Positions 17,842 to 27,592 of a stretch of 64,000 bases of DNA are shown here, one piece after another. A model generated the notes under the pieces. The model was not told the DNA's origin. It did no database searches and saw nothing but the letters and a program-made list of their open reading frames with translations. The position numbers were made by a program, and so were the translations under genes. Origin of the DNA: Fontibacterium medardense (GTDB lineage: Bacteria; Pseudomonadota; Alphaproteobacteria; Pelagibacterales; Pelagibacteraceae). The stretch spans positions 558,001 through 622,000 of the forward strand of contig OZ249404.1 in assembly GCA_965235075.1 (NCBI GenBank), given 5' to 3'. How positions within the stretch are numbered: position 1 is the first letter of the stretch; each line of letters starts with the position of its first letter.

Positions 17842-19281
17842 ATGAGCGCGGAAAATATAAGAATTTTAAATACCACTAAAGAATTACCCAACAATATAGA
17901 AGCTGAGCAAATAATATTAGGGTCTATCCTAGTAAATAATGAAATATTTGACGAAATTTCTACTATCGTTAATGAAAATATATTTTTTGATCCAGTTCAT
18001 CAAAAAATATTTCATTATTTAAATAAATTAATTAGTAAGGGGTTACTTGCAAGTCCAATCACTTTAAAAAATTATTTAGAAAATGAACAGTCATTAAAAG
18101 AATTAGGTGGCAATGAATATATTGCGAAACTTACAAGACTTTCTACTTCTGCTTTTCAAGCTAAAGACTATGCAAAAGTAATTTATGATCTTCATTTAAG
18201 AAGAAAGCTTATTGAGTTATCTGAAAATACATTAACAGAAGCTAATAATAAAAATTTAGAAAATACTGCTGAACAGTTAATAGAAGGAACAGAAAAAAAA
18301 CTTTTTGATCTTGCTGAAAGAGGCAAATTTGACAGATCCTATATGTCTTTTGAAAAAGCTTTAGGCGAAACTGTCGATATGGCTATGCGAGCCTTTAAGA
18401 ATGATGAAGGTATAGTTGGTGTACCAACAGGTCTTCGTGATTTGGATGAGAGACTTGGTGGAATGCACAAAGGTGATTTGATTATCATCGCTGGAAGACC
18501 CTCTATGGGAAAGACTGCTCTTGCAACTAACATTGCTTTTCATGCTGCAAAAAAAATTATGGAGAATAAACAAGGAAAATCTTCTGTTGCGTTCTTTTCT
18601 TTGGAAATGTCTTCTGAACAATTATCAACGAGAATATTAGCTGAGCAATCAAGAATTAGATCAAACGACATAAGAAGAGGAAAAATTACTCAGGAAGATT
18701 TAGAAAAATTTATTGAAGCTTCAAAAAATATTAATGATCTTCCTCTTTATATCGATGAAACTCCTGCAATTAAAATTTCTACATTAGCTAATAGAGCACG
18801 AAGAATTAAAAGACTTCATGGTTTAGATTTAATAGTTGTCGACTATATACAACTAATGACTACTGGAAATTTTAAATATGAAGGTAGAGTTCAGGAAATT
18901 GGTGAAATAACACAAGGACTAAAAGCTCTAGCAAAGGAACTAAGTGTTCCTGTTTTAGCTTTGTCTCAGTTGTCTCGTGCTGTTGAACAAAGAGACGATA
19001 AGAGACCTCAGCTGTCAGATTTGAGAGAATCCGGATCGATAGAGCAAGATGCTGATGTGGTTATGTTTGTATATAGACCAGAATATTATTTGGAAAAAAG
19101 CGAACCACAAGCTGGAACGGCAGAACATATAACATGGCAAGAAAAAATGAGCCAAGTCCACAATCAGGCACTAGTAATAATTGGTAAACAAAGACATGGC
19201 CCTACAGGTATAATTAATTTAGAGTTTGAAAGCGCTTATACTAAGTTTAAAGATGCAAATAATATAAAATTTGATAATTAA
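17842..19281 (+). CDS. dnaB: Replicative DNA helicase DnaB
   Basis: Hexameric 5'-3' helicase that unwinds DNA at the replication fork. The N-terminal primase-interaction domain starts at NNIEAEQIILGSIL; the RecA-like C-terminal domain has Walker A GRPSMGKTAL around residues 218-227, Walker B LIVVDYIQLM, and the SQLSRAVEQRDDKRPQLSDLR segment with the arginine-finger region. Length is 479 residues, no intein. The order rplI-dnaB-alr resembles that in other Proteobacteria. Confidence 0.98.
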   Translation: MSAENIRILNTTKELPNNIEAEQIILGSILVNNEIFDEISTIVNENIFFDPVHQKIFHYLNKLISKGLLASPITLKNYLENEQSLKELGGNEYIAKLTRLSTSAFQAKDYAKVIYDLHLRRKLIELSENTLTEANNKNLENTAEQLIEGTEKKLFDLAERGKFDRSYMSFEKALGETVDMAMRAFKNDEGIVGVPTGLRDLDERLGGMHKGDLIIIAGRPSMGKTALATNIAFHAAKKIMENKQGKSSVAFFSLEMSSEQLSTRILAEQSRIRSNDIRRGKITQEDLEKFIEASKNINDLPLYIDETPAIKISTLANRARRIKRLHGLDLIVVDYIQLMTTGNFKYEGRVQEIGEITQGLKALAKELSVPVLALSQLSRAVEQRDDKRPQLSDLRESGSIEQDADVVMFVYRPEYYLEKSEPQAGTAEHITWQEKMSQVHNQALVIIGKQRHGPTGIINLEFESAYTKFKDANNIKFDN

Positions 19282-19287
19282 CCATGA

Positions 19288-20370
19288 ATGCAATATTCGC
19301 ATTCAAAATTAACTATAAATTTAAATAATATTAAAAATAATCTTAATATTATCAAAAAATTTTCAAAAACGCCTATTTGTCCAGTTATTAAAGCTAATGC
19401 TTATGGTCTTGGTGATGTGCAAATTGCAAAATTTTTAATTAAAAACAAATGTAAAGATTTCTGGGTTGCGAATATCTCTGAAGCGATAAAAATCAAAAAA
19501 AATATATCAAATATTAATATTTATGTAGCTAATGGATTAAACAAAAATGAAGAACAGATATTTTTTAAAAATAAATTTATACCTATTCTTAATACTTACG
19601 AACAATTTAAAAAATGGACAAATTTTTTAAATAAAAAAAAATCTTTTAATAAATTAGCTATTCAGGTTGATACAGGAATGTGTAGATCTGGAATGCAGGA
19701 TGAAGAAATTTTAAAAATATATAACGAACGATCAATAATTAAAAAATTTAAAGAGGTTATAATATATACTCACCTTGCAAGTGCGGATGAGAAAAATAGC
19801 AAATACAATATTATTCAAAAAAATAGATTTTTAAAAATAAAATCAATGTTTAATTTTCCAAATTGTAAATTTAGTCTAGCTGCTTCAGGGGGGATATTTT
19901 TAGGAAAAGAATATCATTTTGATATGGTGAGACCTGGCATTGCTTTATATGGTGGAAAATTATTTTTTAATAAAGGATTAAAAAATGTAGTCTCTTTGAC
20001 ATCTCCTGTTATTCAAATAAATCATCTTAAAAAAGGTGAAACAGCAGGTTACAATCAAAGCTATAAAGCAAAAAAAAATATAGTCACGGCTACCATTCCT
20101 CTTGGATATGCAGATGGAGTTAAAATAAAAATATCAAATATAGGCAATATGTTTTATAAAAATATCAAACTTCCAATGATTGCAAGAATATCCATGGATT
20201 TAATGATAGTTGATGTCACTAAAGTTAAAAATAAAATTAAAATTGGAGATTATTTAGAAGTGTTTGGGAAAAATTTAAATTTAGATGGCTTTGCAAAAGT
20301 CTCGGATACTTCTCCTTATGATATTATTACATCTGTCTCTGAAAGATGTGAAAGAGTTTATATTAATTAA
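19288..20370 (+). CDS. alr: Alanine racemase
   Basis: PLP enzyme converting L-alanine to D-alanine for peptidoglycan. Lys35 in PVIKANAYGLG is the PLP-binding lysine and the second catalytic residue is the Tyr in the GYNQSY segment. The N-terminal barrel and C-terminal beta domain (PLGYADG, ARISMDLMIVDV) are complete in 360 residues. An in-frame alternative is absent: an ATG at 19284 is in another frame, so ATG 19288 is used. It follows dnaB by 6 bp and precedes the exporter gene by 2 bp. Confidence 0.95.
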   Translation: MQYSHSKLTINLNNIKNNLNIIKKFSKTPICPVIKANAYGLGDVQIAKFLIKNKCKDFWVANISEAIKIKKNISNINIYVANGLNKNEEQIFFKNKFIPILNTYEQFKKWTNFLNKKKSFNKLAIQVDTGMCRSGMQDEEILKIYNERSIIKKFKEVIIYTHLASADEKNSKYNIIQKNRFLKIKSMFNFPNCKFSLAASGGIFLGKEYHFDMVRPGIALYGGKLFFNKGLKNVVSLTSPVIQINHLKKGETAGYNQSYKAKKNIVTATIPLGYADGVKIKISNIGNMFYKNIKLPMIARISMDLMIVDVTKVKNKIKIGDYLEVFGKNLNLDGFAKVSDTSPYDIITSVSERCERVYIN

Positions 20371-20372
20371 AT

Positions 20373-22829
20373 ATGAATTTTATAAATCAACTTTATAAAA
20401 AATTTTTAGAAAGACCTAAATTAATACTCGTTACATTAATACTAATATTTTCGTTTTCTGTTTATAATGCAAAAAATTTTCAGTTAGATGCTTCGGCTGA
20501 TTCATTATTATTAGAAAATGATCCTGATTTAAATTACTTAAGATCTGTAAATGAACGTTATTCATCTGAAGAATTTTTTGTAATTACATATTCTCCAAAA
20601 AAAAAGGTTAACGCAGAAAGTCTTAAAGAATTAAAAAAATTTGTTGATGAAATTAATAATATTAAATGGGTAAGCAAAAGTATAAGTGTTTTAAATGCTC
20701 CTTTATTTGAAAGTTCTGATCTACCATTAATAGAAAAAATTAAAAATATTCAATATATAGTTACCCCGGGTATTGAGATTAATAGAGCTCTAGATGAATT
20801 AAAAAATAGTCCAGTATATAAAAAATTAATCATAAATGAAGACGCCACTACTTTTGGGATTGTTGTCTACATCAAAGACAATAAAGAATATTTATCTGCT
20901 TTAAAAACAAATAAAGATTTTCTAGATAAACAACAGAATAATAAACTTTCAGAAAAAGATTTAAAAGACTTTGAGGCTCACAACAAAATTTTAGAAAAAC
21001 TTAAAAAAGAACATAATAAAAATTTAGAATTTTATAATATTGAGATTAGATCTCATATTTCCAAATATAAAAATATTGCTGATATTAATCTTTCTGGAAT
21101 TCCTATGATAGCTGATGATTTAATTTCTTTTGTTAAAAAAGATATTACTGTTTTCGGCTCAGGTGTTTTTATTTTTATTATAATAACTTTATGGTTTATT
21201 TTTAGAGATATTAGATGGGTAGTCTTCCCTCTTCTGAGTTGTTTTTTATCTATAGCTATAATGGTTGGAATGCTAGGTTATTTAAATTGGAAAGTAACAG
21301 TAATATCTTCTAATTTTATTTCACTAATGCTTATTCTTACAATGGAAATAAATATTCATTACGTAGAAAGATACAAACAACTGCAAGCAGAGTTTCCTAA
21401 AAAGAAAGAAAATTATCTTACTTATCTAACTACTACAAAAATTTTCACTCCAATCTTATATGCGGTTTTGACTACAGCGTTGGCATTCTTGTCATTTATT
21501 TTTTGCGACATTAAACCAGTAATAGATTTTGGATGGATGATGACTCTTGGATTATTTATTTCTCTATTTGTATCGATGATATTACTTCCGTATTTAATTA
21601 TTAAATTTAAACCAAAAGCGACGCCCATTCATGAAAGTAAAGATTCAAAATTAGCTGAGATATTTGCCTCTATTGCTTTAAACCAAAGATTACTAGTTCT
21701 AACCTTATCAACCATTATTTTAATTTTAAGTATTTATGGACTGACAAGATTAAAAGTTGAAAATAGTTTTATTAACTACTTTGATAAAAAAACTGAAATA
21801 TATCAAGGTATGAAGTTAATTGATGAAAAATTAGGCGGTACAACTCCTTTAGAAATTATTTTAAAATTTAAAGACTCAGACAGCAAGAGCAACAAGAGTG
21901 ATGATGATTTTTTTCAAGGGTCTGACTCAAACGAGTACAAAGATAGTTATTGGTTTACTAATTTTAGAGTGAATAACATTGTTAATGTTCATCAATATTT
22001 AGAATCTTTGCCAGAAATAGGAAAAGTCTTATCGTTTTATTCAATTTTACAATTGGGCGAAAAGATTAATGATAATAAAAAATTAGGACCTCTAGAAATG
22101 GCAATTTTATACAGTAAATTACCAGACGATATCAAAAAGAGTATAGTAACACCTTATGTTTCAATTGAAAACAATGAAGCAAGAATTTCTCTTAGAATAA
22201 TAGACTCTAACCCTAATCTTAATAGAAAAGAACTTTTAATAAAAATTCAAAAAGATTTAGAAGAAAAATTAAAGCTAAACAAAGACGAATTTAAAATTAC
22301 AGGAATATTAGTAATATTTAATAATCTACTGCAAAGTTTATTTGATTCACAAATTAAAACTTTAGGAATAACATTTGCAGGAATTTTCATTTTGCTATTG
22401 ATATTATTCAAGTCATTGTCTTGGTCTATTGTGGCAACCATTCCTAATTTTACTGCTGCTTTATTTATTTTGGGAAGTTTAGGGTTGTTTGATATTCCTT
22501 TGGACATGATGACAATAACAATAGCATCTATTACTGTTGGAATAGCTATCGATAATAGCATTCACTACATTTACCGCTTTAGAGAAGAATTTAAGATTAA
22601 CAAAAATTATAAAAAAACTATTGAAATCTGTCATAAATCTGTTGGTAAAGCGATAGTTAACGCTTCAATAACTATTGTATTTGGATTTTCCATATTAATA
22701 TTTTCTAATTTTATTCCTTCAATTTATTTTGGAATTTTTACTGGTTTAGCTATGTTAACGGCTATGACACTTGTGTTGACATTAATGCCGCAATTAATTG
22801 CAATTATAAAACCATTTAAGAATGGATAA
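20373..22829 (+). CDS. RND/MMPL-superfamily exporter
   Basis: An 818-residue inner-membrane protein with the duplicated RND layout: one N-terminal helix (about 15-32), a periplasmic loop, a five- to six-helix block around 245-415, then a second helix and periplasmic loop, and a final block around 665-815. It resembles the predicted exporters of COG1033 and, more distantly, the hopanoid/lipid transporter HpnN, rather than tripartite drug pumps, because no membrane-fusion partner is beside it. Substrate is unknown; a lipid or hydrophobic compound would fit the family. The gene sits between alr and cvpA, with 8 bp overlap to cvpA. Confidence 0.8.
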   Translation: MNFINQLYKKFLERPKLILVTLILIFSFSVYNAKNFQLDASADSLLLENDPDLNYLRSVNERYSSEEFFVITYSPKKKVNAESLKELKKFVDEINNIKWVSKSISVLNAPLFESSDLPLIEKIKNIQYIVTPGIEINRALDELKNSPVYKKLIINEDATTFGIVVYIKDNKEYLSALKTNKDFLDKQQNNKLSEKDLKDFEAHNKILEKLKKEHNKNLEFYNIEIRSHISKYKNIADINLSGIPMIADDLISFVKKDITVFGSGVFIFIIITLWFIFRDIRWVVFPLLSCFLSIAIMVGMLGYLNWKVTVISSNFISLMLILTMEINIHYVERYKQLQAEFPKKKENYLTYLTTTKIFTPILYAVLTTALAFLSFIFCDIKPVIDFGWMMTLGLFISLFVSMILLPYLIIKFKPKATPIHESKDSKLAEIFASIALNQRLLVLTLSTIILILSIYGLTRLKVENSFINYFDKKTEIYQGMKLIDEKLGGTTPLEIILKFKDSDSKSNKSDDDFFQGSDSNEYKDSYWFTNFRVNNIVNVHQYLESLPEIGKVLSFYSILQLGEKINDNKKLGPLEMAILYSKLPDDIKKSIVTPYVSIENNEARISLRIIDSNPNLNRKELLIKIQKDLEEKLKLNKDEFKITGILVIFNNLLQSLFDSQIKTLGITFAGIFILLLILFKSLSWSIVATIPNFTAALFILGSLGLFDIPLDMMTITIASITVGIAIDNSIHYIYRFREEFKINKNYKKTIEICHKSVGKAIVNASITIVFGFSILIFSNFIPSIYFGIFTGLAMLTAMTLVLTLMPQLIAIIKPFKNG

Positions 22830-23370
22830 TTTTATAAATTTTTTTCAGTCTAATAAAATAAATATATTTGATATCATTGTAGCTATAATAATTCTCTATA
22901 ACTTAATATCTTCACTTAAAAAGGGATTTGTACTAAGTCTGATTTATTTTTTAAAATGGATCATTGCTTTTATAATAGCAAAATTTTCAATTCCATATGC
23001 CCTTCCTTATGTTAGTGAAATAATTGAAAATGAATCAACAGCCAGAACAGTTGCAGGTGTAACTGTGTTTTTATTAAGTCTGTTCTTAATTATAGTCTTA
23101 GGAAAAGCTATAGGAAAATCTTTAAAATGGGCTGGTTTAGGAGGTATTGATAAATTATTTGGTTTTATTTTTGGGGGGATTACGGGGTACTTTTATTGTG
23201 TTATAATACTGAGTCTATCTAATTATATTTACCTATATGATAAGTGGCCTGCCTATCTTAAAAACGGCTCTTCTTACAATGCTATCGAGTACGGACGAAA
23301 ATTATTTGATGAAAAAATTCTATTTAGCGATGAATACATTGACGAAACAAAAAAGAAATTAAAAAAATAG
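22822..23370 (+). CDS. cvpA: CvpA family membrane protein
   Basis: A 182-residue protein with about four transmembrane segments in residues 15-135 and a charged C-terminal tail. The Gly-rich stretch GGIDKLFGFIFGGITGYFYC is the family hallmark, and the placement 4 bp before purF is the classic cvpA-purF arrangement. CvpA is linked to envelope homeostasis and colicin V production in E. coli, but its biochemical role is not settled. It overlaps the end of the exporter gene by 8 bp, so alr-exporter-cvpA-purF are probably one transcript. Confidence 0.88.
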   Translation: MDNFINFFQSNKINIFDIIVAIIILYNLISSLKKGFVLSLIYFLKWIIAFIIAKFSIPYALPYVSEIIENESTARTVAGVTVFLLSLFLIIVLGKAIGKSLKWAGLGGIDKLFGFIFGGITGYFYCVIILSLSNYIYLYDKWPAYLKNGSSYNAIEYGRKLFDEKILFSDEYIDETKKKLKK

Positions 23371-23374
23371 TTTT

Positions 23375-24826
23375 ATGTTATTAGATCTAAACGCTGATAA
23401 ATTAAAAGAAGAATGTGGTGTTTTCGGAATTTTTGATCATATTGATGCATCTGCCTTAACCGCTTTAGGATTGCATTCTTTGCAACATCGAGGTCAAGAA
23501 TCTTGTGGTATCGTTTCTTATGATGGTAAAAATTATTTTTCTGAAAGAAGATTAGGATTAGTTGGTGACAACTTCACAAAAGAAACTACTATAGAAAAAC
23601 TTCCAGGAAATTTTGCAATAGGTCACAATCGTTATTCTACAACTGGAGCACCTGTTTTAAGAAATATTCAGCCCTTCTTTGCGGATCTGTATACTGGTGG
23701 GATTAGCATCGCTCATAATGGTAATCTTACTAATTCAATAGTGCTAAGAGAAAAGATGATTAAAGATGGAGCTATATTTCAAACTACATCTGATACAGAA
23801 ACAATAGTTCAATTAATAGCTCGTTCAAAAAGATTAAAAACAATTGATAAAATAATAGACTCTTTATTTCAAATACAAGGTGGCTACGCCCTTGTTATGC
23901 TAACAAATAAAAAATTAATCGGCGTAAGAGATCCTTATGGAATAAGGCCTTTGGTGCTTGGTAAATTAAAAAAATCATATGTGCTTGCCTCTGAAACATG
24001 TGCGCTAGATATTATTGGGGCTACTTTTGTTCGTGAAATCGAAAATGGAGAAATTGTAATTATTACAAATGATGGGGTTGAAAGTATTAAGCCATTTCCC
24101 AAAATGAAAGCACGTCCGTGCATATTTGAATATATATACTTTGCAAGACCTGATAGTTTAATGTCTGGAAAAAGTGTTTACGAATTTAGAAAGAATTTCG
24201 GTGAACAATTAGCAAAAGAATCACATGTAGATGCCGATATAGTTTCTGCAGTTCCTGATTCTGGAGTCCCAGCTGCGATAGGGTATTCAAGAGAATCTAA
24301 AATTCCTTTTGAATTAGGATTGATAAGGAATCATTATGTAGGAAGAACTTTTATTGAACCTACTCAGCAAATTAGACAATTAGGTGTTAAATTAAAACAT
24401 AATCCAAACTCATCATTGGTTAAAAATAAAAGAATAATTTTAATTGATGATTCAATAGTAAGAGGAACTACATCTAAAAAAATAGTCCAGATGATGTATG
24501 ATGCCGGGGCAAAAGAAGTTCATATGAGAATATCTTGCCCTCCTATCATGTATCCAGACTACTATGGGATTGACACACCAGATAAAGATCAGCTTTTAGC
24601 TTCTAATATGTCGTTAGATGAAATGACTAAATATATAGGTGTTAAAACTTTAAAATTCTTATCAATTGATGGAATATACAAAGCAATGGGTTATCAAAAA
24701 CGTAATAATGCAAGTCCTGAATTTACAGATCATTATTTTACAGGAGATTATCCTATACCTCCTCTTGATCAATCGAATAGAAGTCTAAAAGACAATCAAT
24801 TGTCTCTGCTAAGTAATATTAGATAG
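23375..24826 (+). CDS. purF: Amidophosphoribosyltransferase
   Basis: Commits PRPP to purine synthesis by adding glutamine-derived ammonia. The N-terminal nucleophile is Cys14 in KEECGVFGIF, so a 13-residue propeptide must be removed, as in the Bacillus-type enzyme. The glutaminase domain continues with LQHRGQESCG and GHNRYSTTG; the PRPP-binding loop is ILIDDSIVRGTT. Length is 483 residues. The cysteines SCPPIMYPDYYG and upstream may relate to the Fe-S cluster of some PurF enzymes, but I cannot confirm a full set. Its stop is 1 bp from the convergent der. Confidence 0.96.
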   Translation: MLLDLNADKLKEECGVFGIFDHIDASALTALGLHSLQHRGQESCGIVSYDGKNYFSERRLGLVGDNFTKETTIEKLPGNFAIGHNRYSTTGAPVLRNIQPFFADLYTGGISIAHNGNLTNSIVLREKMIKDGAIFQTTSDTETIVQLIARSKRLKTIDKIIDSLFQIQGGYALVMLTNKKLIGVRDPYGIRPLVLGKLKKSYVLASETCALDIIGATFVREIENGEIVIITNDGVESIKPFPKMKARPCIFEYIYFARPDSLMSGKSVYEFRKNFGEQLAKESHVDADIVSAVPDSGVPAAIGYSRESKIPFELGLIRNHYVGRTFIEPTQQIRQLGVKLKHNPNSSLVKNKRIILIDDSIVRGTTSKKIVQMMYDAGAKEVHMRISCPPIMYPDYYGIDTPDKDQLLASNMSLDEMTKYIGVKTLKFLSIDGIYKAMGYQKRNNASPEFTDHYFTGDYPIPPLDQSNRSLKDNQLSLLSNIR

Positions 24827-24827
24827 T

Positions 24828-25661
24828 TTAATATTTTTTAGATTTAAAAGGATTTTCCGCACTAACAAATCTTAAAAAAATTTTAAACCCTTTAATATTA
24901 AATTTTTTACTTAAACTTTTGGCTAAATATTTTTGATAATCTAATGAAAGTTTATTTGCTTGGTTTCCAAAAATTTTAAAAATAATTGGTCTAGTGCTAA
25001 CTTGTTTAATATATTTTATTTTTGGACGAAATTTTGAATATACAGGTATTTTATTCTTATTTATTGCCTCCTGTAAAGCTTGGTTTAAATCTTTATTATC
25101 ATAATTTTTTCTTAAACGAGAATGTATACTAATTACTTCATCAAATATTTTTTTTGGAAACTCTAATTTTAAAGAAGAAATACTAAATGGTTCTGTTAGC
25201 AAAGCATCAGAAAATAAATTTTTTATATAATAAATATATTCATTTTTAATTTTTTTTAATTCACTAACTAAATCAATTTTGTTAATGACGAAAATTAAAC
25301 CTTTGCCTTTATCTAATACTAATCTGCAAATTTGCTTATCGGTTTTTGTAAATTCTTTATCAGCCTCAATCATAAACAAAACAACATCTGCAAGGTAAAT
25401 TGCTTTCAAACTTTCTTTTGTAATATACTGCTGTTCATCCGATTTTGATTTACCTTTTCTTTTTAATCCGCCGGAATCAATTAATTTAAAAGTTCTATTT
25501 TTATAAGAGACGTTATCTATAAAAAGATCTTTTGTTGTGCCAGGTATTTCGCTGACTGGAGATAAATCTTTATTTAAAACTTTATTAAAAAAAGTAGATT
25601 TACCCACATTAGGCTTCCCTACTATTGCAAGAGTAATAACTCCCGATGATATTTTATCCAT
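24828..25661 (-). CDS. der: Der-like ribosome-assembly GTPase with a single GTPase domain
   Basis: Der (EngA) is an essential 50S assembly GTPase that normally has two GTPase domains and a KH-like domain in 440-490 residues. This protein has 277 residues: one GTPase domain with G1 GKPNVGKS (15-22), IPGTTKD (39-45), G3 DSGG (62-65) followed by LKRKGK, G4 NKID (127-130) and G5-like ISS near 161, then a KH-like domain from about 195. The RKGK and PGTT segments match the second Der GTPase domain, so the first is missing. There is no room for it upstream: the ATG overlaps the bamB stop (TAATG). The yfgM-bamB-der order supports the identity. Confidence 0.85.
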   Translation of the reverse strand: MDKISSGVITLAIVGKPNVGKSTFFNKVLNKDLSPVSEIPGTTKDLFIDNVSYKNRTFKLIDSGGLKRKGKSKSDEQQYITKESLKAIYLADVVLFMIEADKEFTKTDKQICRLVLDKGKGLIFVINKIDLVSELKKIKNEYIYYIKNLFSDALLTEPFSISSLKLEFPKKIFDEVISIHSRLRKNYDNKDLNQALQEAINKNKIPVYSKFRPKIKYIKQVSTRPIIFKIFGNQANKLSLDYQKYLAKSLSKKFNIKGFKIFLRFVSAENPFKSKKY

Positions 25662-26959
25662 TAATTAATTATTATTAATTCTGAAGAGCGATTAAGGATT
25701 AACATTTTATTATCAACAATGATTGGCGCCCTTGATAGGTCATTATTAATTTTTTTATGAGAAATATACTTTCCATCATTGGCCGATATTTTGTAAATAT
25801 CTCCAACAGATGATGTTACATACAAATTATTCGAACCTAGAAGTAATCCATAGTAGTCTACGGCAATTTTATTATTTTTTGTGAACTTATTTAGGTTTAA
25901 GGACCATAAAATAATTCCGTTTGCTTTATTAAAAGCAATAACAAATCCATTTTCTGTTAAAACAAATAAATATTTATCTGTGCTAATATGGTTTTGAATA
26001 GATGATAATTTTTGAGACCATTTTGTTTCACCTGTTTCAAGGTTCAAATTAAATAAATCTCCACTATTAGATGAAACAAAAACATCTTTTTTATCAATTA
26101 AAATATTAGAAATTTTAAACACTAAATTGTTTGAAATGCTGTTTTGAGATAAAATGTTTTTTGTCCAAGTAATGACCTGCTGATCTAAATCAATTGCTGT
26201 AATATCGCCAATATCATTGGAAAATAACAATTTATTTTCATGTAATGAAATATTACTAGATCTCGATGGTTTTATTAGACCAGATAAAGATTCAAAGCTC
26301 CATATTTTTTGTCCATCTGATGGATTGAAAGCATAAAGACGACTATTCTGATTAACAACATACAAAGCCCCTTTATGAAAGTTCAGATGTGATGAAAATG
26401 GAATACCGTAGTTTTGTTGCCAAATAGTCTTTCCTGACTGAACATCAATTGAATAGATAAATCCTAAATTATCAGCAGCAAATAAAACTTCACCGTTCAA
26501 AAATAATGCAATATTTTTTGGATAATCATTGTAAGAACTTTCATATATTTTAAGTTCCCAAATAACTTTCTGACTATTTATGTCAAATTTGTAAATTTTT
26601 CCTTTCTCATCGCTAAAAAAAACAAAATTTTCAAATACTAATAATGAGCCACTGTCATTATTTTTATTTATGTAGTCCCCTATACTCTTTTTAAAAATAT
26701 CTAGGAATTTTCCTTCATAAATTAAATGATCATAGAAATTATTAGAAGAAAAATGCTCATAAGACCATTTTTTATTAAGTTGAGGCTGATTGAATTGTAA
26801 GACAGATTTAGAATCAATTTCTTTGTCAAAAACATTATTTACTTCAAAAACATTTATTCTTTCTCCTTGTTTTTTAAAAACTTCAAGATCTACTTTTTTA
26901 TCTTTATCAGATGAGCAAGCAAATATAAGTAAGGAGAAAAAAATTAATAATAATTTCAT
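25661..26959 (-). CDS. bamB: Outer-membrane assembly lipoprotein BamB
   Basis: PQQ-like beta-propeller lipoprotein of the BAM complex that folds outer-membrane proteins. A lipoprotein signal peptide ends at LIFAC, with Cys15 as the lipidated residue. The body contains repeated propeller blades marked by patterns such as GKTIWQQNYG, GQKIWSFES, GETKWSQKL and GIILWSLNLN. Length is 432 residues, slightly above the 392 of E. coli. It lies between yfgM and der with no spacing, the same order as in E. coli. It works in the same pathway as SurA and LptD assembly encoded earlier in the window. Confidence 0.92.
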   Translation of the reverse strand: MKLLLIFFSLLIFACSSDKDKKVDLEVFKKQGERINVFEVNNVFDKEIDSKSVLQFNQPQLNKKWSYEHFSSNNFYDHLIYEGKFLDIFKKSIGDYINKNNDSGSLLVFENFVFFSDEKGKIYKFDINSQKVIWELKIYESSYNDYPKNIALFLNGEVLFAADNLGFIYSIDVQSGKTIWQQNYGIPFSSHLNFHKGALYVVNQNSRLYAFNPSDGQKIWSFESLSGLIKPSRSSNISLHENKLLFSNDIGDITAIDLDQQVITWTKNILSQNSISNNLVFKISNILIDKKDVFVSSNSGDLFNLNLETGETKWSQKLSSIQNHISTDKYLFVLTENGFVIAFNKANGIILWSLNLNKFTKNNKIAVDYYGLLLGSNNLYVTSSVGDIYKISANDGKYISHKKINNDLSRAPIIVDNKMLILNRSSELIIIN

Positions 26960-27592
26960 TTATTTTATATCCTTAATTTTTTTTTCTAAATCTTTTTTAA
27001 AAATTTCAGGAATGTCTTGAATTTTAATAGCTTGATCATAAATATCTTTTGCTTTGATTTTTTGTCTTTTACTTATGTAAAAATCACCTAATATTTCTAA
27101 TGACAAAACTCTCCATGGTGAATTTTTAAAATCACCAGGATTTAATAAATTTAAAAATTGTTGCTCATCTAAATTATCAAATGCTAACAGTGCTTTTTTT
27201 ATTTTAAATAAATCTTTATCGTTTTTTTCTATATTAGACTTAATTGCATAATCTAAAATTGAAATTTGTTCATTTTTATTTTCTTTTGATAGCTCAAGTA
27301 ATTTAGAAATTGCTAATACTTTATATAAATTAATCTTAGAATCTTTTAATATTTCTAATCTTTCTTTAGCATCATCAATTTTTTTATCATTAATAAGGCT
27401 TAAAATTACTACATATTCCTGAGTATATTTTTTTGCTCTATTTTCAAAAATTATATTTTTACTTGCTATAAAAATTATTGAAAAAAAAAATAAAGTAATA
27501 AAAATAATAATTATAAATTTATATTTTTTAAAAAAATTTATAAATCTATCTTGTTTTAAATCATCTTCTATTTCCTTAAAAATTTGGTTCAT
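26960..27592 (-). CDS. yfgM: YfgM-like membrane-anchored TPR protein
   Basis: A 210-residue protein with a cytoplasmic N terminus, one hydrophobic helix at about 26-47 (FIIIIFITLFFFSIIF) and a helical, TPR-like C-terminal region. YfgM in E. coli is an ancillary subunit associated with the Sec translocon and periplasmic chaperones. Sequence similarity is weak and the call relies on topology plus the yfgM-bamB-der gene order. It overlaps panB by 4 bp and directly abuts bamB. Confidence 0.75.
   Translation of the reverse strand: MNQIFKEIEDDLKQDRFINFFKKYKFIIIIFITLFFFSIIFIASKNIIFENRAKKYTQEYVVILSLINDKKIDDAKERLEILKDSKINLYKVLAISKLLELSKENKNEQISILDYAIKSNIEKNDKDLFKIKKALLAFDNLDEQQFLNLLNPGDFKNSPWRVLSLEILGDFYISKRQKIKAKDIYDQAIKIQDIPEIFKKDLEKKIKDIK

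Noticed and set aside
18361..18621. Minus-strand open frames opposite dnaB
   Set aside because: They are antisense to the conserved Walker A region of dnaB, so their openness is explained by dnaB codon use.
24828..25661. der as a pseudogene
   Set aside because: The frame is uninterrupted, the GTPase motifs are intact, and the start is coupled to the bamB stop. Domain loss is the better explanation.
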